DNA of 64,000 nt. It comes from Defluviimonas salinarum (GTDB taxonomy: Bacteria; Pseudomonadota; Alphaproteobacteria; Rhodobacterales; Rhodobacteraceae). The position numbers and the translations under genes are program-made. The notes under the pieces are model-generated. The model had not been told where the DNA came from. It did no database searches and saw only the letters and a list, made by a program, of their open reading frames with translations. The stretch is taken from assembly GCF_026013545.1 (NCBI RefSeq), contig NZ_JAPDOG010000007.1, forward strand, positions 124,001 through 188,000. Reading direction: 5' to 3'. Positions 48,892 to 58,278 of the stretch are shown piece after piece. Position 1 is the first letter of the stretch; each line of letters begins with the position of its first letter.

Positions 48892-49079
48892 GCGTGCGTC
48901 TCATCCGGGTCCGCGTCACCCATGACGGCCGCGCGGTGGAGGATCTGATCTTCGACACGCCGCCGACGCTGGCCAAGCTCGCCGCCACCGCCGGACCGGC
49001 GGCCTTCATCGTCTCGGTCCACTGGCCCGACGGTCCGCTTGAGGCCGAAACGGCCGGAGTGCCCGCGCTGGCGGAGTGA
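48888..49079 (+). CDS. Small protein of unknown function, paralogue B
   Basis: 63 residues. RVRVTHDGRAVEDLIFDTPP followed by TLAKLAATAGPAAFIVSVHW matches the C-terminal half of paralogue A at spaced positions (DG, FD-PPT, A-A-FIVSV), so the pair arose by duplication. The frame starts inside the stop codon of A. Function unknown. Confidence 0.55.
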   Translation: MSVRLIRVRVTHDGRAVEDLIFDTPPTLAKLAATAGPAAFIVSVHWPDGPLEAETAGVPALAE

Positions 49080-49184
49080 ACGGCGGGCGCTGCCCGGCCG
49101 CAATCGGCCCGTCTGGACCGATGCGTGACGGTCTGCGGACCAGCCCCCGGCCCGCGCCGAAGGCGGGCCGGGGGCAGCCGCGCC

Positions 49185-50090
49185 TTATCCCCACAGCGCC
49201 TCGAACTCGCGCCATTCCCCCGCGGACATGCCCGAGTCGACCTGCGTCACGATCTCGCCGCGAAGCCGGCGCTTCAGCACATCGACCCCCTTGGCCGAAA
49301 TGTTCGCGCCCCCCATCCGGTAGTCGCGGAACGCGCCGTAGGCGATCGGCACCCAGTCCTTGACGATGCCGCACATGACCTCGGCATAGGCGCGGATCTC
49401 GTATTGCGCATGCGCGTCCGCCCTGAGCCGCAGGAAGTGGAAGAGGTTGTGCAGGTCGGTCTTCCAGTACCACTGGGTATAGACATTCGCCGGCAGGTTC
49501 ATCCGCGCCAACTCGCGCGCGAGGCCCTTCTGGCCGTCCTGGCTCAGCATCGCCTCGTAGTGGTCGTAGCTGCGCATCGCGTCCTCGCGCAAAAGGTCAA
49601 GGACGCGCTGCGCCTCCTCGCCCTCAAGCAGCTCGCCGCGGCCCTGGTTGTTCACCGTGGACTGCGCCGCCAGATGCTCCGGGGCCGGGATGTAGAACTC
49701 GCGGTCGAGGATCGAGTAGCGCGCCGAATACTCGTTCACGTTGGCGGTGCGGTGGCGGATCCACTGGCGGGCGACGAAGACCGGCAGCTTGACGTGGAAC
49801 TTGACCTCGCACATCTCGAACGGCGTCGAGTGCCAGTGCCGCATCAGGTAGCGGATCAGCCCCTCGTCGTTCGTGACATGCTTGGTGCCCCTGCCGTAGC
49901 TCACGCGCGCCGCCTGGGTGATGGCGCTGTCGTCGCCCATGTAGTCGATGACCCGGACATGGCCGTGGTCGAGGACGTGATGGGCCATGTAGAGATGCTG
50001 CTCCATGCCCGGCGCGACCGCGCGCAGGGTCGGACGCTGGGCGGCGCGGGCCTCGTCGATCTCGGCCTGCTGTTCGGGGGTCAGGGTCAT
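49185..50090 (-). CDS. thyX: Flavin-dependent thymidylate synthase
   Basis: 301 residues. It makes dTMP from dUMP with FAD, NADPH and methylenetetrahydrofolate. The family signature RHR-x7-S is present as [15 protein letters not shown], with [18 protein letters not shown] before it and [19 protein letters not shown] after it. It replaces ThyA in many alphaproteobacteria. Confidence 0.97.
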   Translation of the reverse strand: MTLTPEQQAEIDEARAAQRPTLRAVAPGMEQHLYMAHHVLDHGHVRVIDYMGDDSAITQAARVSYGRGTKHVTNDEGLIRYLMRHWHSTPFEMCEVKFHVKLPVFVARQWIRHRTANVNEYSARYSILDREFYIPAPEHLAAQSTVNNQGRGELLEGEEAQRVLDLLREDAMRSYDHYEAMLSQDGQKGLARELARMNLPANVYTQWYWKTDLHNLFHFLRLRADAHAQYEIRAYAEVMCGIVKDWVPIAYGAFRDYRMGGANISAKGVDVLKRRLRGEIVTQVDSGMSAGEWREFEALWG

Positions 50091-50259
50091 GGCGTCTCCT
50101 CCGCATTCGAATCGCGACCACTATATCTATGGTCCGGGCGGGTCGTCACTACGATAGAAGCGTTCGATGAAAAACAGGCCCTGCCCGGGCCCGCGCGCGG
50201 CGCTTGGCCCGAAACGGGGGCGCTGCTAGGCTGTTGGAAGAACAGTCCGGGAGGGGTCC

Positions 50260-50688
50260 ATGGCATTGAAATATCTCCATACAATGGTGCGGGTGAAGGA
50301 CCTCGACGCCTCGATGGCGTTCTACCGGCTGCTCGGGCTCGAAGAGACCCGGCGCTGGGACAACGAGGGCGGGCGTTTCACGCTTGTATTCATGGCACCG
50401 CCAGGCCAGCCCGACTGCCCGCTGGAGCTGACCTGGAACTGGGACGGCGACGACGCTCTCCCCTCCGACAGCCGCCATTTCGGCCATCTCGCCTACGAGA
50501 CCGACGACATCTACGCGCTCTGCGCCCATCTGCAGGCCAACGGGGTGACGATCAACCGGCCGCCGCGCGACGGGCACATGGCCTTCGTGCGCTCGCCCGA
50601 CAACGTCTCGGTCGAGCTTCTGCAGGCCGGCAAGGCCCTGCCGCCCCAGGAGCCCTGGGCGAGCATGGCCAATACCGGACACTGGTGA
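50260..50688 (+). CDS. Glyoxalase-fold protein, lactoylglutathione lyase-like
   Basis: 142 residues made of two beta-alpha modules of the VOC fold: LKYLHTMVRVKDLDASMAFYRLLGLEE with metal His, and RHFGHLAYETDDIYALCAHLQ with another His. Putative metal Glu residues are at LELTWN and in SVELLQAG. This matches GloA, though length and sequence leave room for another VOC enzyme. The next gene starts inside its stop codon (GTGA). Confidence 0.85.
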   Translation: MALKYLHTMVRVKDLDASMAFYRLLGLEETRRWDNEGGRFTLVFMAPPGQPDCPLELTWNWDGDDALPSDSRHFGHLAYETDDIYALCAHLQANGVTINRPPRDGHMAFVRSPDNVSVELLQAGKALPPQEPWASMANTGHW

Positions 50689-51371
50689 GTCTCCGGCTTG
50701 CCTCCGCGCTGATCGCGCTGGCGGCGCCGGCCGAGGCCGGCTGCCGGCTTGCGCTCGTGCTCGCGCTCGACGTCTCGGCGTCGGTCGACACGATCGAGGA
50801 CGGGTTGCAGCGCCAGGGCCTCGCGCGGGTGTTGCGGCTGCCCGAGATCGAGGCGGCCTTTCTCGCCATTCCCGACCGGCCCGTGGCGCTCACCGCCTTC
50901 GAATGGAGCGGGCGCTACCAGCAGGACATGCTGCTCGACTGGCGGCTGATCGAAACGCCCGAAGACCTCGCCGCCGCCGCCACCGCCATTGGCACCAGCA
51001 AGCGCGGCCGCAACGACATGCCGACCGCGCTCGGCTACGCGCTCGGCTTCGCCTCCGGACTGTTCCGCGAGGGTCCGGAGTGCGACAGCCGGAAGATCGA
51101 CGTCTCCGGCGACGGCCGCAACAACGAGGGCTTCCCACCCGACAGCGCCTACGACGCCTTCCCGTTCGAGCGGATCACGGTGAACGGGCTTGCGATCGGC
51201 AGCAGCGACCGAGAGATGGCGAATTATTACCGGCGCGACCTGATCCGCGGGCCGGGCGCTTTCGTCATCGAGGCGAAGAACTTCGCGGATTTCGAACGCG
51301 CGATGCGGCTCAAGCTGCTGCGCGAACTCGAGGGCCCGGTGATCGGCATGGCCGGGCCCGCCGCGCCATGA
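50685..51371 (+). CDS. Exported DUF1194 (VWA-like) protein 1
   Basis: 228 residues with a signal peptide (SLRLASALIALAAPAEAG) followed by CRLALVLALDVSASVDTIED, whose DxSxS is a metal-ion-dependent adhesion site. RKIDVSGDGRNNEG and ERITVNGLAIGSSD are the other conserved blocks. The GTG start overlaps the previous stop. First of three tandem copies. Function unknown; VWA-like domains bind protein partners. Confidence 0.85.
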   Translation: MSLRLASALIALAAPAEAGCRLALVLALDVSASVDTIEDGLQRQGLARVLRLPEIEAAFLAIPDRPVALTAFEWSGRYQQDMLLDWRLIETPEDLAAAATAIGTSKRGRNDMPTALGYALGFASGLFREGPECDSRKIDVSGDGRNNEGFPPDSAYDAFPFERITVNGLAIGSSDREMANYYRRDLIRGPGAFVIEAKNFADFERAMRLKLLRELEGPVIGMAGPAAP

Positions 51372-51407
51372 GACCGCGGCGCGGATGGTCGTGAAAGGAG
51401 GACCGCG

Positions 51408-52121
51408 ATGAAGGCACCCGCAATGATCGTCGCGGCGCTCGCGCTGGCCGGATCGGCGGGCCCGGCGGTCTCAGGTTGCAGGCTCGGCCTCGCGCTCGGT
51501 CTCGACATTTCCGCCTCGATCGACGCGGGCGAATACCGGCTGCAGCGCGAAGGCCTGGCGCGGGCGCTGCTCTCGCCTTCGGTCGAGCGCCTGTTCTTCG
51601 CCTCCGGCGACTACTGGGTGGCGATCGCCGTCTACGAATGGAGCGCGAGGCGCCCCGAGCAGGTTCTCATCGACTGGACGCCGGCCCGGACCCGCACGGA
51701 TCTCGTGCGGGCCGCCGACAGGATCGTCACCGCCCCCTACGGCGACACGATTTATCCCACGGCGCTCGGCCAGGCGCTCGGCTTCGGCTCGATCCTCCTG
51801 CGCCGCGCGCCGGACTGCGCGCGCCACACGCTCGACATCTCGGGCGACGGCAGGAACAACCACAGCTACCCGCCCCGAACCGCCTATCGCGAGTTCCCGT
51901 TCGACGGCGTCACGGTCAACGGCCTCGCGATCCTTGGCGCCGAACCCGACATCGCGGCCTACTACCACGACGAGGTGCTGCATGGTCCCGGTGCCTTCGT
52001 CGAGATCGCGGACGATTTTCGCGACTTCGAGCGGGCGATGCGGCGCAAGCTCGAACGCGAGCTTGGCGCGCCTGAAATCACCATGACGCTCGACCACCCG
52101 CGACCGGACGTCGGAGGCTGA
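51408..52121 (+). CDS. Exported DUF1194 (VWA-like) protein 2
   Basis: 237 residues: signal peptide (MIVAALALAGSAGPAVSG), then CRLGLALGLDISASIDAGEY with DxSxS, HTLDISGDGRNNHS and VTVNGLAILGAE. GGAGGACCGCGATG shows a good ribosome binding site. It is a paralogue of the flanking genes, with the same order of blocks. Confidence 0.87.
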   Translation: MKAPAMIVAALALAGSAGPAVSGCRLGLALGLDISASIDAGEYRLQREGLARALLSPSVERLFFASGDYWVAIAVYEWSARRPEQVLIDWTPARTRTDLVRAADRIVTAPYGDTIYPTALGQALGFGSILLRRAPDCARHTLDISGDGRNNHSYPPRTAYREFPFDGVTVNGLAILGAEPDIAAYYHDEVLHGPGAFVEIADDFRDFERAMRRKLERELGAPEITMTLDHPRPDVGG

Positions 52122-52124
52122 CCG

Positions 52125-52853
52125 GTGATCCGCGCGCTCGCCCTCGCCGTCCTCTGCAGCTTACCGCCCGCAGCCGAGGCGGGATGCCGCCAGGCGCTGG
52201 CAATCGGCCTCGACGTCTCCGGCTCGGTCGACGCGCGGGAATTCCTGCTCCAGGTCCGCGGCCTCGCCGCCGCGCTCCACGCCGCGCCGGTGCGGGCACT
52301 TCTGCTCGAGGCCCCCGAGACGCCGGTCGCGCTTGCGGTCTACGACTGGTCGGGCAGCGCCGACCAGCGGCTGATCCTGCCCTGGACCGAGATCCGCGAT
52401 GCCGCCACGCTGGAGAGCGTCGCGGCGACGATCGCGGCGACGAACCGCGTCCCGCGTTCCCCCGCCACCGGCGTCGGTGCGGCGCTGGCCTATGGCGACC
52501 GCCTGCTCGCCCAGCGCCCGGACTGCTGGCGGGCGGTCCTCGACCTGACCGGCGACGGGCTCAACAATTCCGGGACGCAGCCGCGCGACCTGCGCCTGCC
52601 CGAGCGGATGCCGCCGGCGACCGTGAATGCTCTGGTGATCGGGGTCCATTCCGATGAGGGCGGCGAGCCCGGCATCGCCGAACTGACCGCCTGGTTCGCC
52701 ACGGAAGTGATCCGCGGTCCGGATGCCTTCGTCGAGACCGCGCTCGGCTTCGACGACTTCCAGGCGGCGATGGAGCGCAAGCTGGTGAAGGAGCTATCCG
52801 GTCTCAGGATCGGCGCCGCCGACGCCGCGCGACGCTCCGCCCGACGCCGCTGA
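52125..52853 (+). CDS. Exported DUF1194 (VWA-like) protein 3
   Basis: 242 residues with a GTG start three bases after the previous stop and a signal peptide (IRALALAVLCSLPPAAEAG). The MIDAS-like CRQALAIGLDVSGSVDAREF and VLDLTGDGLNNSG are retained, while the middle is more diverged than in copies 1 and 2. It carries an Arg-rich C-terminal tail (RRSARRR) absent from the others. Confidence 0.85.
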   Translation: MIRALALAVLCSLPPAAEAGCRQALAIGLDVSGSVDAREFLLQVRGLAAALHAAPVRALLLEAPETPVALAVYDWSGSADQRLILPWTEIRDAATLESVAATIAATNRVPRSPATGVGAALAYGDRLLAQRPDCWRAVLDLTGDGLNNSGTQPRDLRLPERMPPATVNALVIGVHSDEGGEPGIAELTAWFATEVIRGPDAFVETALGFDDFQAAMERKLVKELSGLRIGAADAARRSARRR

Positions 52854-53185
52854 CGCTTCGGCTGACGCCGCGCGGCACCGTGCGGCGTTGGCGGCGCTTC
52901 GGCGGACGGCGTGGCGCTCCGGTCGAAGCCGGCGGTGCCTCGGTGGACGGCAGGCGGCGCGACGCTCTGGTCGAGGCCGGCGGCGCTTCGGCTGACGGCG
53001 CATGGTGCGGTTTTCTGGTCGAAGTCGGCAACTGGGCGGCGACCCGGAATCGGCGCGTCGTCAGGCGCGCGACGCGCTGCAAGCCCGAACCCAGCGCTCG
53101 CCACACCCCGCCGGCCGGTCGCCGCGACCGGCGGCGTGCCGCAACCGCTTCCATGAACCAGACACTAGCGCCGGCCAAGCCCCTG
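52854..53185. other. Gene-poor region with a 48-bp imperfect tandem repeat
   Basis: No convincing gene. GTCGAAGCCGGCGGTGCCTC (52922), GTCGAGGCCGGCGGCGCTTC (52970) and GTCGAAGTCGGC (53018) recur at an exact 48-bp spacing. Open frames here encode low-complexity Ala/Gly/Arg-rich sequence and are probably chance products of the repeat. Confidence 0.6.
52922..53032 (+). repeat. 48-bp imperfect tandem repeat, about 2.3 units
   Basis: Units start at 52922, 52970 and 53018, each with GTCGA-GCCGGCGG and a later GGTGGACGGC/GCTGACGGC. A weaker related segment lies upstream near 52890. It lies between the DUF1194 cluster and an LdtR-like regulator. Confidence 0.65.
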
Positions 53186-53683
53186 TCAGTAGATGTAGCG
53201 GATCTGGTCGATCCAGAACCGCTCCACCCGCCGCAACAGCGCATTCACCTCCTCAGAGCTCTTGAAGCCCATCACGCTGCGCGCCTCCAGAAGCTCCGCA
53301 TGGCGCTCGAAGAGGCCAGCCACCGCGTCGCGCACGACCTGCCCCTTATCCGTGAGGCGCACCCGCACCGAGCGGCGGTCGATCTCGCAGCGTTCGTGAT
53401 GCATGTAGCCGGCCTCGACCAGCTTCTTCAGGTTGTAGCTGACATTCGAGCCCTGGTAATAGCCGCGGCTCTTCAACTCACCCGCCGTCACCTCGTTCTC
53501 GCCGACGTTGAACAGCAAGAGCGCCTGCACGGCATTGACCTCGAGGATGCCGAGGCGCTCGAACTCGTCCTTGATCACGTCGAGCAGGAGCCGGTGCAGC
53601 CGTTCGATGAGACCGAGGGTCTCCAGATAATCCGCGATCGGCCCCTGACGGGGCCGATCGTCAACCGTCGCATGAAGCGTCAT
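53186..53683 (-). CDS. MarR-family regulator, LdtR-like
   Basis: 165 residues. IERLHRLLLDVIKDEFERLG, then ILEVNAVQALLLFNVGENEV, TAGELKSRGYYQGSNVSYNLKKLVEAGYM and the wing CEIDRRSVRVRLT closely recall LdtR of Liberibacter and relatives, which control cell-wall transpeptidase and stress genes. No ldt gene is next to it here. Confidence 0.85.
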   Translation of the reverse strand: MTLHATVDDRPRQGPIADYLETLGLIERLHRLLLDVIKDEFERLGILEVNAVQALLLFNVGENEVTAGELKSRGYYQGSNVSYNLKKLVEAGYMHHERCEIDRRSVRVRLTDKGQVVRDAVAGLFERHAELLEARSVMGFKSSEEVNALLRRVERFWIDQIRYIY

Positions 53684-53762
53684 CTTGATCTCCGCCGTTG
53701 TCTGCGCTCGGCGGCAGATTGGGCGGAAAGGACAAAATTTCGGTTAAGACCGATGCGTGGCC

Positions 53763-54035
53763 TCAGCTCCGCACCCGCGGGCCGCGCGCGAAGGCGGTGA
53801 TTTCGGCGATCAGCCCCGCAAAACGCTCCGGCGCCGGGGCGGCGCCGGTTACCCACGGGTAGATATCCTGGTCGTTCTCGGCCAGGAGCGCGTCGTAGAG
53901 CGCGAGCCGTTCTGCGGGCATCGTGGCGAGATGGGCATCGGCATAGGGGCCGAGGACCAGATCCATCTCCTTGGTGCCACGCCGCCAGGAGCGCATCGCC
54001 ATGCGCTTCAGGCGGGCTTCCGGGGTCTCGCTCAC
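53763..54035 (-). CDS. sdhE: FAD assembly factor SdhE (DUF339)
   Basis: 90 residues. SdhE helps attach FAD to succinate dehydrogenase. The family shape is clear: RLKRMAMRSWRRGTKEMDLVLGPYAD (RGxxE motif), then LYDALLAENDQDIYPWVTG. The GTG start lies within the stop of the XRE gene (GTGA), so its synthesis is coupled to that regulator. Confidence 0.9.
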   Translation of the reverse strand: MSETPEARLKRMAMRSWRRGTKEMDLVLGPYADAHLATMPAERLALYDALLAENDQDIYPWVTGAAPAPERFAGLIAEITAFARGPRVRS

Positions 54036-54454
54036 GCGGCCTTGCCGGCCGCGCCCTGGCGCAGCTTCTTCTCGAGCCGGCCGAGCCGCCCGGTCATCGC
54101 GCTCATCGCGGCGCGGAGTTCACGGATCTCGGCCAGGACGCCCTTGACCTGAGCCGCCTCCGTGTCCGTTTCGCCCGGCCCTTCGATGCCGTCGCCTTCG
54201 CCGGTCAGGAGCCACATCAGCGACACGCCGAGCATCCCGGCGAGCATCTGCAACCGATTGGCGCGCGGCTCCTTGGCATCGGCCTCCCAGTGCTCGATGA
54301 CCCGGGTCTTCACGCCGAGCCGCTGGGCGAGATCGGCCTGGCTGAGACCGGAGGCCTCGCGCGCAGCGGCCAGACGGTCGCCAAAGGTGGCGGCGTCGTC
54401 GCTGAACCATTTCTCGTTGGCGTCTGCAGATTTCTCTAGCGTGTCGGTGTTCAT
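54032..54454 (-). CDS. XRE-family helix-turn-helix regulator
   Basis: 140 residues. A Cro/C1-type HTH spans about residues 25-80 (FGDRLAAAREASGLSQADLA, then QRLGVKTRVIEHWEADAKEPRANRLQMLAGMLGVSLMWLLTGEG), followed by a coiled-coil C terminus (VLAEIRELRAAMSAMTGRLGRLEKKL) that should mediate oligomerisation. The ATG at 54454 has AGGAG upstream. The target is unknown; the coupled sdhE is a possible link to respiration. Confidence 0.9.
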   Translation of the reverse strand: MNTDTLEKSADANEKWFSDDAATFGDRLAAAREASGLSQADLAQRLGVKTRVIEHWEADAKEPRANRLQMLAGMLGVSLMWLLTGEGDGIEGPGETDTEAAQVKGVLAEIRELRAAMSAMTGRLGRLEKKLRQGAAGKAA

Positions 54455-54501
54455 CAGCTCTCCTTTTAAAGTCGCTTGTGGTGAACGAGGTCGCAATCTA
54501 A

Positions 54502-55740
<1,239 letters not shown>

Positions 55741-55749
55741 GGAACCGAT

Positions 55750-56178
55750 ATGCCGGGCGTTCTGCCGGACCTCTACTTCCGCATCAGGGAAAACGGCGCG
55801 GCGGTGTTCCGGGTCGACAAGGAAAACCGCCAGCGGCGGATCGAGATGGAGCAGATCGCCGTCGTCAACGTCAAGAACGGCGAGATCAAGCCGCAGAGCG
55901 AGCGCAAACTCTCGGACGCCGACATGACGGCGATCCGCGACTGGCTGAGGTCGCGCCAGGAGTTGCTCGCCCGGCGCGACATCGACGACATCCACCGCTC
56001 GATCGACCATCTCAACCTCACCGCGCAATGGGCGCAATCGAAGGCGAGCGCCGAGCAGCTCGACGCGGTTACGGACGCGCTTTTGCTCGCAATGCACGAC
56101 CTGCGCTCGGTCCTCGTGCGCAAGAAGTCGGAACGGCTGGCGCAGGCCGAAGCGCGGCCTGCGCGAAACAACGGCTAA
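55750..56178 (+). CDS. Conserved hypothetical protein
   Basis: 142 residues, soluble. A beta-rich N-terminal part (LPDLYFRIRENGAAVFRVDK) is followed by a helical, charged region (MTAIRDWLRSRQELLARRDIDDIHRSIDHLN) and a coiled-coil-like tail. I do not recognise a domain. It starts 9 bp after the aminotransferase stop, probably in the same operon. Confidence 0.65.
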   Translation: MPGVLPDLYFRIRENGAAVFRVDKENRQRRIEMEQIAVVNVKNGEIKPQSERKLSDADMTAIRDWLRSRQELLARRDIDDIHRSIDHLNLTAQWAQSKASAEQLDAVTDALLLAMHDLRSVLVRKKSERLAQAEARPARNNG

Positions 56179-56195
56179 AGGCGCCGGCTCCGCCT

Positions 56196-57563
56196 TCAGG
56201 CGGCCCCCTCCGAGCGGCCGCCCCACCGGCGCCAGAACCGCGCCATCAGGAGCGCCGCCGCGACCGCGAGCCCGACGACAAGCCCGAGCCAGAGCCCGAC
56301 CCCGCCGAGCCCGAGCGGGAAGGCGAGCACATAGCTCGCCGGAATGCCGATCAGCCAGTAGCTGACCGAGGCGATCAGCATCGGCACCCGAGTGTCCTGC
56401 ACCCCGCGCAGAAGGCCGAGCGCCATGACCTGCGCGGCATCCGCCAGCTGGAACAGCGCGGCAACCACCAGAAGCGCCGTGGCGTAGGCGACGATCGCCC
56501 CGGCCTGGGGCTCGGACGGGTCAAGGAAAGCCCGGATCAGCGGCCCCGGCAGCGCCAGGAACAGCACGACCACCAGCGCCGCGAAGACCAGCGACATCGC
56601 GATCGCGGCCAGGGCGCCGTCCCTCAGCCCCGGCCCGTCGTCCCGGCCGAGCGCCCGTCCCGCGCGCACCGTCGCCGCGTTCGAGAGGCCGAGATGGACC
56701 ATGAAGGTGACCGCCGCGATCTCCTGCGCGATGCCGTGCGCGGCAAGCTCCATCGTGCCGATCCAGCCCATCATCAGCGAGGCCGCGACGAAGAGCCCGC
56801 CCTCGAAGAGCCCGGTCAGACCGATCGGCCAGCCAAGCCGGTAGACCTGAACGAAGGCCGGCCAGTCGGGCCGCCAGAACCGCTGGAACAGGTGGAACCG
56901 GCGTGCGGCCGGATGGGCCGCCGCATAGACGCCCATCACCACCAGCGTGAGCGCCTGGGTTCCGACCGAGGCGATGGCCGCGCCGCGGATACCAAGCTCC
57001 GGCGCGCCCCAGTTGCCGAAGATCAGCATCCAGTTGAGCACCGCGTTGAGCACGACGCCCGCGACCGTCGCCCAGAGCACGATCCCGGCGCGCTCAAGCG
57101 CCGACAGGAAGCTCCGCAACGCGGCGACGAGCAGCGCCGGGATCATGCCGAGGCCGGCGATCCGGAGGTAATCCTGCGCCAGCGCCGCCACCGTGTCGTC
57201 CTGGCCCAGCGCCAGAAGGATAGGCCCCGACCACCACATCACCGGCAGGACCGCGATGCCGAAGAGCGCCGACAGCCATAGACCCATGCGCGTGTCGCGC
57301 CGAACCTGGGTCTCGTCGCCGCGACCGAGCGCCGCCGCCACCATCGGCATCACCGCCTGCGCGAACCCCGCGCCGAGGATGAACAGGATGAAGAAGGTCG
57401 AGGCACCGAGCACGACGGCGGCAAGCTCGGTCACGCCGTACCAGCCCAGCATCACCGTGTCGGTGACGTGAAGCGCCATCTGCGCGAGGTTCGAACCGAC
57501 AAGCGGCAGCCCCAGCGCAAGAAGCGCCCGCCCATGCGCGCCGTATGTCCTCCGCCCTGTCAT
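56196..57563 (-). CDS. MATE-family multidrug/Na+ efflux transporter (NorM-like)
   Basis: 455 residues, twelve membrane helices in two halves. LALGLPLVGSNLAQMALHVTDTVMLGWYGVTEL is the family opening, and VTFMVHLGLSNAATVRAGRALGRDD the mirrored segment in the second half. It exports cationic drugs in exchange for Na+ or H+. Convergent with the preceding gene. Confidence 0.94.
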   Translation of the reverse strand: MTGRRTYGAHGRALLALGLPLVGSNLAQMALHVTDTVMLGWYGVTELAAVVLGASTFFILFILGAGFAQAVMPMVAAALGRGDETQVRRDTRMGLWLSALFGIAVLPVMWWSGPILLALGQDDTVAALAQDYLRIAGLGMIPALLVAALRSFLSALERAGIVLWATVAGVVLNAVLNWMLIFGNWGAPELGIRGAAIASVGTQALTLVVMGVYAAAHPAARRFHLFQRFWRPDWPAFVQVYRLGWPIGLTGLFEGGLFVAASLMMGWIGTMELAAHGIAQEIAAVTFMVHLGLSNAATVRAGRALGRDDGPGLRDGALAAIAMSLVFAALVVVLFLALPGPLIRAFLDPSEPQAGAIVAYATALLVVAALFQLADAAQVMALGLLRGVQDTRVPMLIASVSYWLIGIPASYVLAFPLGLGGVGLWLGLVVGLAVAAALLMARFWRRWGGRSEGAA

Positions 57564-57609
57564 CCGCGAGCCTTACGCCCGCGGCCCGTCGAGGTCCAGT
57601 CTTGCCCGG

Positions 57610-58137
57610 TCAGTCCCGCGCGGGCGCGCCCGGCAGGCGCAGTTCGTCCGGGACCGGCGGGCGGCCGACCAGCGCCTGCACGGCGCTCGGATCGCGGTCC
57701 GGAATCCGCCGGAATCCGGCGCGTTCGGAGATCCTGCGGATCGCCTCGTTGGTCTTGAGATAGATGATCCAGATCTCCCAGACCCCGCGCAGCCGGCTTT
57801 CCCGGAGCGCTTTGTCGAACAGCGCCGCCCCGATCCCGGCGCGGCGGTTCTCCTCCTCGACCGAGAGCGCGATCTCGGCCACAGGGCGATGGCCCGCGCG
57901 GATATGGACCTCGGCGATGCCGCAAAGCTGGTGGCCGCGGGCGGCGTCGACGACGACCGTGGGTCCGGTGGTCGCGGCATAGCGCGCCACGGCCGCGTCC
58001 GACGACCAGGTGAGGAACCTCTGGAGCCGCGATTCCTGGTCGAGCCGCAGCAGATGGACGGCAAGCCGCTCGCGCCAGCTCGGATCCCCCGGCGGGTGCG
58101 CGGTCAGGACAAGGCCGGATGACACTGGTCCGGGCAT
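57610..58137 (-). CDS. GNAT-family N-acetyltransferase
   Basis: 175 residues. The acetyl-CoA-binding motif A reads VAEIALSVEEENRRAGIGAAL followed by FDKALRESRLRGVWEIWIIYLKTNEAIRRISERAGF, with the R/Q-x2-G-I-G pyrophosphate loop. Substrate unknown. Confidence 0.88.
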   Translation of the reverse strand: MPGPVSSGLVLTAHPPGDPSWRERLAVHLLRLDQESRLQRFLTWSSDAAVARYAATTGPTVVVDAARGHQLCGIAEVHIRAGHRPVAEIALSVEEENRRAGIGAALFDKALRESRLRGVWEIWIIYLKTNEAIRRISERAGFRRIPDRDPSAVQALVGRPPVPDELRLPGAPARD

Positions 58138-58278
58138 CGGTCACATCCGTTTCTGCGCGCGCAATGCTGCATCGCAGAAACAAGGTGGGGCATGTGGCGC
58201 GGAAATGGAATACCCAGTCCCCGCAAAAGCGGTCAGACCGGCCATGCGGCTCCGGCATGGCGCGGCCGGATCGCCGCC

